Shown: positions 1-4,980 of the stretch, piece after piece
How positions within the stretch are numbered: the stretch's first letter is position 1
Layout of the letters: each line of letters begins with the position of its first letter
Translations under genes and position numbers: made by a program
The notes under the pieces: generated by a model
Told to the model about the DNA's origin: nothing
What the model saw: only the letters and a program-made list of their open reading frames with translations
Databases searched by the model: none
From: Pseudomonadota bacterium
GTDB lineage: Bacteria > Desulfobacterota > WTBG01 > CAIYCZ01
Direction: 5' to 3'
NCBI GenBank assembly: GCA_026388865.1
Contig: JAPLIX010000499.1
Location: 1 to 5,889, forward strand
DNA length: 5,889 nt

Positions 1-26
1 GCCGGTTCTCTGTAACAAATAATCGA

Positions 27-33
27 AGCGAGG
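27..33 (+). promoter_or_regulatory. Ribosome binding site of the CaiC-like gene
   Basis: AGCGAGG lies 4 bases before the ATG at 38. An in-frame TAA at 20-22 rules out any further upstream start, so this site fixes the ATG at 38. No promoter can be judged because only 37 bases precede the gene. Confidence 0.6.
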
Positions 34-37
34 ATGT

Positions 38-1312
38 ATGGACTGCATTGGAACAAAAAATGTACGCCAGGTTTTAGAATATAAGGCCAGACTGTTTGGC
101 AGCAGGGAATGTCTTGTGTTCGAGGACGCAGAGGGGTATGTGGTTTCATACACCTACCGGGCGTTTGATGAAATGGTAAACCGCTATGCCAATGTCCTGC
201 TGCGCAACGGGATTAAAAAAGGGGATAAAGTTACGATCCATCTGGCCAATGCACCTGAATATCTCCTCTGCTTCTTTGCCCTTGCTAAAATCGGCGCAAT
301 CATCATCCCCACCAATATTCTCTCCGGCGCACCGGAAATGGAATACTTTATTGATTTCTCTGACAGCGTGGGCATTATTACCGAACCGCGCTATATGGAC
401 CTTATTGGCAGCATCCGGGGCACCTGTAAAAAACTGCAGCAGATATTTCTGGTCAGAACTTCCCCCTGGTATCCCAATGACAGACTATATCCTGATACCA
501 CCATCATTACTGATGAGCTGAAAGACGCCGCGGCCACCCTGACCGAAGTGTCCATAGATGTCGAAGATGACCTGATGATGCTGTTTAACCACGATCCATC
601 ACGCCCCAAGGCCGTAGAAATCACCCATGCCAACGCCGTGTTTGCCGGGATATTCGGCGCCCAGGCATGGAAAGTAGTGCCGGAGGACCGTCACCTGCTC
701 ACCCTGCCCCTGTTCCATATCAATGCCCTGTTCATTTCCCTTATGCCGGCCCTGACCGCCGGTGCCGCCGTTATCCTTGCCGAACAGTTCAATGCCAGTC
801 GGTACATGGAACAGGTGCGCCGCCACCGGGCGACAACAGCCAGCCTGGTCGGCGCCATGGTCAGAATGATACTAAAGGAGCCGGCAACAGAGCGTGATGC
901 AGATAACAACCTGCGTTTTATTATATTTGCCATTGCGGTTACAGACGAGGAGTGGGACGCCTTTGAATCCCGCTTTCAAGTCAGGCTCTGTGATATATGG
1001 GGCATGACCGAAACGCTGGGAGCGACCACCATAAATCCCATTGACGGCATTATGAAGAAGAATTGCGTCGGCCTTCCCCGACTCAGCAACGCGGTCAAGG
1101 TGGTTGACAAAAACAGTGCTGATGTCCGGACAACCGGTGAGCTCGTGGTGCAGGGTGTTCCGGGCAGGACTATCATGAAGGGTTACTATAAAAATGCCGA
1201 CGCAACCCGGGAGACGGTCCGGGACGGATGGCTGCACACCGGTGACTATGCATACATGGATGCAGACGGTTATTTTCATTTTGCGGGCATGAGAAAAGAA
1301 ACAGCCGTATGA
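38..1312 (+). CDS. CaiC-like AMP-forming acyl-CoA ligase, truncated and probably inactive
   Basis: This 424-residue protein belongs to the acyl-adenylate-forming (ANL) superfamily and resembles crotonobetaine/carnitine-CoA ligase CaiC. Intact members make acyl-CoA from a carboxylic acid, ATP and CoA in the cytoplasm. Seen: an N-terminal domain with the usual GDKVxIHLxNxPEYLLCFFALAKIGA pattern (about 62-87), the LPLFHINA segment (223-230), the A5 motif WGMTE (321-325), GELVVQG (367-373), and the A7 motif DGWLHTGD (396-403). Two key parts are bad. The A3 P-loop, normally TSGTT(G/S)xPKG, reads FNHDPSRPKA (183-192), one codon short and without its Gly/Ser/Thr residues. The protein also ends at 424, whereas relatives have about 510-530 residues, so the C-terminal domain with the catalytic A10 lysine is absent. 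It is followed 123 bases later by the CoA-transferase in the same direction. Family membership is certain. I infer that it is a pseudogene or an inactive remnant; a binding-only role cannot be excluded. Confidence 0.85.
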   Translation: MDCIGTKNVRQVLEYKARLFGSRECLVFEDAEGYVVSYTYRAFDEMVNRYANVLLRNGIKKGDKVTIHLANAPEYLLCFFALAKIGAIIIPTNILSGAPEMEYFIDFSDSVGIITEPRYMDLIGSIRGTCKKLQQIFLVRTSPWYPNDRLYPDTTIITDELKDAAATLTEVSIDVEDDLMMLFNHDPSRPKAVEITHANAVFAGIFGAQAWKVVPEDRHLLTLPLFHINALFISLMPALTAGAAVILAEQFNASRYMEQVRRHRATTASLVGAMVRMILKEPATERDADNNLRFIIFAIAVTDEEWDAFESRFQVRLCDIWGMTETLGATTINPIDGIMKKNCVGLPRLSNAVKVVDKNSADVRTTGELVVQGVPGRTIMKGYYKNADATRETVRDGWLHTGDYAYMDADGYFHFAGMRKETAV

Positions 1313-1341
1313 TCGCGGCTTCAGGAGACGCACAAAGATAA
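1288..1341 (+). pseudogene. Frameshifted remnant of the ligase hinge (A8 region)
   Basis: The ligase frame ends MRKETAV-stop right after FHFAG, where family members continue with a pattern like D-R-(R/K)-x-x-M-I-K-x-G-G-E-N. In another frame, bases 1300-1341 read NSRMIAASGDAQR then TAA. Its MI and SGD fit the family's M-I-K-R-x-G-E step. The simplest reading is a frameshift between about 1288 and 1303, followed by loss of nearly the whole C-terminal domain. No further ligase homology is visible up to the next gene. Confidence 0.5.
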
Positions 1342-1435
1342 TTTTTTCGGATATATGTTTTTGGCAATACGCATTTAAAAGCCGAGATGGGTACAAGCTA
1401 GTAATGATATCTCAACTAACCACTGGAGGTTGCTT
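1342..1435 (+). other. Spacer with ribosome binding site for the CoA-transferase
   Basis: This AT-richer spacer ends with GGAGG at 1425-1429, six bases before the ATG at 1436. That spacing favours ATG 1436 over an in-frame TTG at 1430, which directly abuts the GGAGG. A TTGGCA at 1361-1366 has no suitable -10 box at 16-18 bases, and no stem followed by a T-run is seen, so neither promoter nor terminator is called. Confidence 0.6.
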
Positions 1436-2710
1436 ATGGAACAACTAAAGCCCGGGCCCTTAAATGGTGTCACGATTCTGGACTTCACATGGGTGCTTGC
1501 AGGCCCTTTTGCCACGCGGATTCTGGGAGACATGGGAGCCTACATTATCAAGGTGGAGCGCTATAAAGACGGAACCAATGAGCGCCATCTGCCGCTGCGG
1601 ATTACCCACAACGGCGTAACCCAGAGCTCCTACAATCTTAACTGCAACCGCAGCAAGAAGAGCATCTGCATAAACCTGAAAAACCCCCGGGGCATGGAGC
1701 TGATCCATGAGCTCATCAAAAAAAGTGATGTGCTTATTGAAAATTTTGCCCCCGGTGTTATGGACCGGCTGAAGCTCGACTATGAATCCGTGAAAAAGAT
1801 CAATAAGAAAATAATCTATTGCTCAGTCTCCTGCTTTGGTCACTGGGGTCCCTATAGCCATAAACCGGGCTATGACATGATTGCCCAGGGCGCCAGCGGC
1901 TGGACCGATCAGAACATTACTCCACAGATAGCGCCGGTCTCCATCGGCGACATGACCGCCTCTGTTAATGCGGCAGTGGCCATCTGCGGCGCCCTGTATT
2001 GCCGGGAAAAGACCGGCATCGGGCAGAATATAGACATCTCCATGATGGACTGTCTGTTTGCATTCCATGAGAATACCCTGCCCTGGTATCTGATCAGCTC
2101 CGCGATCGGGAAACCCGTTGATCCGCCCAAGATCGGCCGCCATCATCCGGGCTATGCGCCGTACGGCATTTACAAGGGGAAAAACGGCTATATTACCATC
2201 GCCTCCCTCACCCGGCCGCGCTGGGAAGGCATTGTCAAAACCATGGGCAGGGATTATGAGTGGCTGCTGCAAGACCCCCGGGCAGCTACCGTGTCCACGC
2301 GCTGCACCGAGGAACATGCCCCCTTTATTCACAAGGTGGTGGAAGAGTGGGTGATGGCACAGGATTCCGTGGAAGAGGCCGAGCGCAAGCTTGAGGAAAA
2401 CGGCTGCCCGTGCATGCGCGTGCGCTCGATCAAAGAGCTCGCGGATTCTGACCCGCAGATAAAAGCGCGGGAGATGATGGTCGAGGTGGAGCAGCCCTTC
2501 ATCGGCAAGGTGAGAATGTACGGCAGCCCGCTTAAGATGTCTGAAACCCCGACCGGTGTGAGGGGACCCGCGCCCCTTCTCGGCCAGCATACCGACGAGA
2601 TTCTTACCAGTGTTTTAGGATATAAGAAGGAGCAGGTCAAAGAACTGTATGACCAGGAAGTAGTATATAACGAGCCGGCGGTCGACCGGCTCAAGGCAGG
2701 TGAAAAATAA
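1436..2710 (+). CDS. Class III CoA-transferase (CaiB/BaiF family)
   Basis: This 424-residue protein has the normal length of the CaiB/BaiF (formyl-CoA transferase) family. The family moves CoA between carboxylic acids through aspartyl-CoA thioester intermediates, usually as an interlocked dimer in the cytoplasm. Seen: the N-terminal LNGVTILDFTWVLAGPFATRILGDMGAYIIKVE segment (9-41); NRSKKSICINLKNPRG (71-86); SDVLIENFAPGVMDRLKLDY (97-116); CFGHWGPYSHKPGYDMIAQGASG (133-155); SIGDMTAS, whose Asp172 aligns with catalytic Asp169 of formyl-CoA transferase; GIGQNIDISMMD (195-205); and the C-terminal tail with GQHTDEIL, where family members typically have a G-x-H-T-D-E-I/V-L motif. Nothing appears broken. 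Neighbours on both sides are acyl-CoA ligases, and the CaiC-plus-CaiB pairing recalls carnitine/crotonobetaine metabolism. The actual acid pair cannot be read from sequence. The ATG at 1436 is chosen because GGAGG lies six bases upstream. Confidence 0.93.
   Translation: MEQLKPGPLNGVTILDFTWVLAGPFATRILGDMGAYIIKVERYKDGTNERHLPLRITHNGVTQSSYNLNCNRSKKSICINLKNPRGMELIHELIKKSDVLIENFAPGVMDRLKLDYESVKKINKKIIYCSVSCFGHWGPYSHKPGYDMIAQGASGWTDQNITPQIAPVSIGDMTASVNAAVAICGALYCREKTGIGQNIDISMMDCLFAFHENTLPWYLISSAIGKPVDPPKIGRHHPGYAPYGIYKGKNGYITIASLTRPRWEGIVKTMGRDYEWLLQDPRAATVSTRCTEEHAPFIHKVVEEWVMAQDSVEEAERKLEENGCPCMRVRSIKELADSDPQIKAREMMVEVEQPFIGKVRMYGSPLKMSETPTGVRGPAPLLGQHTDEILTSVLGYKKEQVKELYDQEVVYNEPAVDRLKAGEK
2672..2692 (+). 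other. GC-rich inverted repeat at the 3' end of the CoA-transferase gene
   Basis: GAGCCGG (2672-2678) and CCGGCTC (2686-2692) form a perfect 7-bp stem with a 7-base loop, inside the coding sequence 18 bases before its stop codon ends. No T-run follows, so it is not a standard intrinsic terminator. It could slow 3' decay or be chance in GC-rich coding DNA. Confidence 0.35.
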
Positions 2711-2737
2711 CAGTGGTAATTGCGACGTGACGCACTG

Positions 2738-2878
2738 CAGTATACATGAAGACGAGTATTTAGAGGGTATTGGGAACAGAGAGGAGGCAGGTGAAACTAA
2801 ACAGAACCGACACTGACGTATGGAACGGGAATGACTACGGATTGCAATTGCGCGGAGGCAGAGGGGAGAATGGTGCAG
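2738..2878 (+). pseudogene. Possible decayed copy of a CaiB-type gene 3' end
   Basis: The gap after the CoA-transferase gene resembles the end of that gene (about 2586-2710) in the same order. Shared pieces are CAG(C/T)ATAC, GACGAG (2594-2599 against 2751-2756), TTAGGA/TTGGGA, and AGGAG(G)CAGGT(C/G)AAA. In the frame of 2745-2813 it encodes HEDEYLEGIGNREEAGE, against HTDEILTSVLGYKKEQ in the intact gene. In the frame of 2791 it encodes QVKLNRTDTDVWN, against QVKELYDQEVVYN. The family tail typically starts HTDE(I/V)L, so this looks like a remnant of a second CoA-transferase or of a partial duplication, now with indels and stops. Matches are short and gapped, so chance is possible. Confidence 0.4.
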
Positions 2879-2931
2879 GCAAGACAAGGATAAAGGAGTG
2901 TGTCATGAAGATGGTTAGAGGTGCAGTATGA
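2791..2931 (+). CDS. Small ORF (46 codons) overlapping the start of the next gene
   Basis: A GTG at 2791 with GAGGAGG at 2781-2787 opens a 46-codon frame ending in TGA at 2929-2931, which overlaps the ATG of the synthetase gene as ATGA. In the same frame an ATG at 2905, six bases after AAGGAG (2893-2898), would give an eight-residue peptide, MKMVRGAV. The product is basic, has no recognised domain, no signal peptide and no membrane segment. A GENGAGKT string inside it matches the Walker A pattern but stands alone, so I treat it as chance. The frame runs partly through the proposed CoA-transferase remnant. A leader peptide that couples translation to the downstream gene is the most useful reading; non-coding is at least as likely. 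Confidence 0.25.
   Translation: MKLNRTDTDVWNGNDYGLQLRGGRGENGAGKTRIKECVMKMVRGAV
2918..2923 (+). promoter_or_regulatory. Ribosome binding site of the NDP-forming synthetase gene
   Basis: GAGGTG lies 4 bases before the ATG at 2928. An in-frame TAG at 2916-2918 makes 2928 the earliest possible start. A second site, AAGGAG at 2893-2898, is better placed for the ATG at 2905 of the small upstream frame. Confidence 0.6.
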
Positions 2932-4931
2932 GAGCTAACGTACCGGACATAAAATATCTGTTTGAACCGCGTTCAGTCGCGGTCATCGGAGCGTCACAGG
3001 ATACCACCAAATTAGGCTTCCACGTCACCGACAACATTGTTTCGGGAGGGTATCAGGGCAGCGTCTACCCGATTAACCCCCGGGGCGGAGAAATATGCGG
3101 CCGGCGCGCCTATAAAAGCATCGAGGACGTGGACGACGAAGTTGATTTAGTATCGATCGTGGTGCCGGCAAAATTTGTCTATGAGGCAGTGCAAAGCTGC
3201 GCCCGGAAAAAGGCAAAGTTTGTTTCCATCATAACTTCAGGCTTTGCGGAAGTAGGAAATGTAGAAGAAGAACAGAAAATAGTGGCATGCGCCCGGGAAA
3301 ACGGCATGCGCATTCAGGGGCCCAACATATTCGGCATCTATTCCTGCGTGAGCTCCCTCAATGCAACGTTTTCCTCCGGCTCTCCCGAGCCCGGCAGCGT
3401 TGCCATCATCACCCAGAGCGGGGCTCTGGGGCTTGGCATGATCGGCAAGACCGCCATTGAGCACCTGGGCCTGTCCTGCATTGTCTCGGTCGGCAACAAG
3501 TCTGACCTGGACGAAGCAGACCTGCTCGAGTACCTGATCCCGCAGGAGCAGACCAAGCTTATCTTCATGTATATTGAAGGGGTGCAGAACGGGGAAAAGC
3601 TCATCAGGGTGCTCTCGGCAGCGACCAGGGAAAAGCCGGTCATCGTGCTGAAATCCGGCCGCTCCGAGCGGGGCGCCATTGCCGCGGCCTCCCATACCGG
3701 TTCTCTCGCGGGCTCTGACGATGTGTTCGACGCCATTATGCGGCAGTGCGGCGTGCTGCGGGCGGAATGCGTGAAGGAAGGGTTTGACTGGTGCAAATTT
3801 ATTGCAAACTCCCCCGCACCCGCCGGAGAAAATACGGTCATCATTACCAACGGCGGCGGCATCGGGGTTATGGCTACCGACGCCTCGGAAAAATACAGTG
3901 TCAGCCTGTATGACGATGCCGCGGTATTGAAGGAAGCCTTTACTGCGGTGACCCCTGATTTCGGATCCACCAAGAATCCCGTGGATATTACCGGGCAGGC
4001 CGGCCCCAAAGAATACAACCTGTCCCTTGATACCGCCCTTAAGCATCCGGATATGCATGCGGTCATGTCGCTCTACTGCGAGACCGCGGTCTTTGATGCC
4101 GAAAGCCTCTACACGATGATCAAGGAAAATGCCCGCAAATACCGGGCCGGGCAGAAACCCCTGGTTTTTGCCGCGTTCGGCGGCCGCAAGTCTGAAGACT
4201 GCATTGCCCGGTGCCGGGAGCAGAGCATCCCGGTATTCAACGATGTGTATGAGGCGGTGTCCTGCATGGGGGCGCTGTACCGCTATAACAAATACCGCAC
4301 CAATACCTCTGACAGCGCGGCCAGCGCCAAGCTGGACATCCCGGCGATCGAGGCGATTGCCCGGCGGGCGGTACAGCAGAACCGGTTCTTCCTGCTGGCC
4401 AATGAAGCACAGACGATTATGAAAATCGCCGGCGTGGAAATACCCAGGAGCTCGGTGGCCCGGAACCTTGATGAAGCAGTGCGCTGCTCAGAGGACATAG
4501 GATACCCCGTGGTGATGAAAGTTGTTTCCAAGGACATCATTCACAAGAGCGATGCCGGCGGGGTTGCCCTTGATCTGGAAAACCGCAATGAGGTCATTGA
4601 CGCCTATCAGGCCATCATGCATAACTGCAAAGCCCATAATCCCTCAGCCTTTATCGAGGGCGTTGAAATCGCGGAGATGGTAAAGCCCGGGACCGAGCTT
4701 ATTATCGGCGCGCGCCGGGATGCGACCTTCGGCCCCATCGTGATGGTGGGCCTGGGCGGCATTTATGTCGAGGTCATGAAAGACGTGACCTTCAGGTCAT
4801 TTCCCCTTGACCGCCGGGAGGTGATGAACATGATCAAGGAGATCAGGTCATACCCGCTGCTGCTGGGTGTGCGCGGTGAGGAGAAGAAGGATATCGACGG
4901 GGTGGCTGATATGATCATTGAAAGCTGTTGA
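2928..4931 (+). CDS. Fused NDP-forming acyl-CoA synthetase (ADP-forming acetyl-CoA ligase type), C-terminus disrupted
   Basis: This 667-residue protein has the alpha-beta fused layout of ADP-forming acetyl-CoA synthetases. They interconvert acyl-CoA + ADP + Pi and acid + ATP + CoA through phosphohistidine, often to gain ATP in anaerobes. Domains seen: a CoA-binding Rossmann domain (about 8-135; SVAVIGASQDTTKLG 16-30, YPINPRG 47-53); ligase-CoA domains (about 150-450) with TQSGALG (162-168), SVGNKSDLDEADLLEYL (187-203) and SHTGSLAGSD with phospho-accepting His256; then an ATP-grasp domain (about 485-667) with EAQTIMKIAGVEIP (493-506), YPVVMKVVSKDIIHKSDAGGV (His539) and FGPIVMVGLGGIYVEVMKD (601-619). 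The protein stops at DMIIESC, roughly 40-45 residues before the family's usual end. The missing part normally carries the ExDINP metal-binding segment. In another frame, from 4924, the sequence reads AVDVRILL, matching the family's terminal motif. Activity is therefore doubtful. It lies between a CoA-transferase and a BioD-like gene in the same direction. Confidence 0.9.
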   Translation: MRANVPDIKYLFEPRSVAVIGASQDTTKLGFHVTDNIVSGGYQGSVYPINPRGGEICGRRAYKSIEDVDDEVDLVSIVVPAKFVYEAVQSCARKKAKFVSIITSGFAEVGNVEEEQKIVACARENGMRIQGPNIFGIYSCVSSLNATFSSGSPEPGSVAIITQSGALGLGMIGKTAIEHLGLSCIVSVGNKSDLDEADLLEYLIPQEQTKLIFMYIEGVQNGEKLIRVLSAATREKPVIVLKSGRSERGAIAAASHTGSLAGSDDVFDAIMRQCGVLRAECVKEGFDWCKFIANSPAPAGENTVIITNGGGIGVMATDASEKYSVSLYDDAAVLKEAFTAVTPDFGSTKNPVDITGQAGPKEYNLSLDTALKHPDMHAVMSLYCETAVFDAESLYTMIKENARKYRAGQKPLVFAAFGGRKSEDCIARCREQSIPVFNDVYEAVSCMGALYRYNKYRTNTSDSAASAKLDIPAIEAIARRAVQQNRFFLLANEAQTIMKIAGVEIPRSSVARNLDEAVRCSEDIGYPVVMKVVSKDIIHKSDAGGVALDLENRNEVIDAYQAIMHNCKAHNPSAFIEGVEIAEMVKPGTELIIGARRDATFGPIVMVGLGGIYVEVMKDVTFRSFPLDRREVMNMIKEIRSYPLLLGVRGEEKKDIDGVADMIIESC

Positions 4932-4980
4932 TGTGAGAATTCTACTTTCCGAAGTTGAGAGGAGTACTAAACATGAATAA
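4924..4980 (+). pseudogene. Out-of-frame C-terminal end of the NDP-forming synthetase
   Basis: Bases 4924-4977 read AVDVRILLSEVERSTKHE, followed by TAA at 4978-4980, in a frame different from that of the synthetase. Members of this family typically end with a motif like (G)AVAVDARI-hydrophobic, so this is very likely the original tail. It now follows the synthetase stop because about 35 codons, plus a frame change, are missing between them. The remnant overlaps the first eight bases of the next gene. Confidence 0.55.
4957..4964 (+). promoter_or_regulatory. Ribosome binding site of the BioD-like gene
   Basis: GAGAGGAG lies 8 bases before the ATG at 4973, a strong match to the anti-Shine-Dalgarno sequence. 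Only 41 bases separate the synthetase stop from this start and no terminator is visible, which favours co-transcription. Confidence 0.65.

Noticed and set aside
1336..1360. The T-run at 1342-1347 after the ligase as an intrinsic terminator.
   Set aside because: No stable GC-rich stem directly precedes the T-run.
1361..1410. TTGGCA (1361-1366) with TA-rich DNA downstream as a promoter for the CoA-transferase.
   Set aside because: No acceptable -10 box occurs at 16-18 bases, and the GG/GC spacing of a sigma-54 promoter is also absent.
1823..2590. A 255-codon minus-strand frame inside the CoA-transferase gene.
   Set aside because: It is an antiparallel shadow of a clearly conserved plus-strand gene; its translation is rich in His/Gly/Arg and matches no family I recognise.
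2711..2737. CAGTG...CACTG inverted repeat directly after the CoA-transferase stop as a terminator.
   Set aside because: The stem is only 5 bp with a 17-base loop and no T-run follows.
2854..2892. A GENGAGKT string in the small ORF that matches the Walker A pattern of ABC ATPases.
   Set aside because: No other ATPase motif lies around it, the frame is only 46 codons, and the DNA there is G/A-rich, so glycine-rich strings arise easily by chance.
3237..4066. Two long overlapping minus-strand frames (273 and 242 codons) within the synthetase gene.
   Set aside because: Both lie opposite conserved catalytic domains, lack a convincing ribosome binding site or recognisable motif, and overlap one another.
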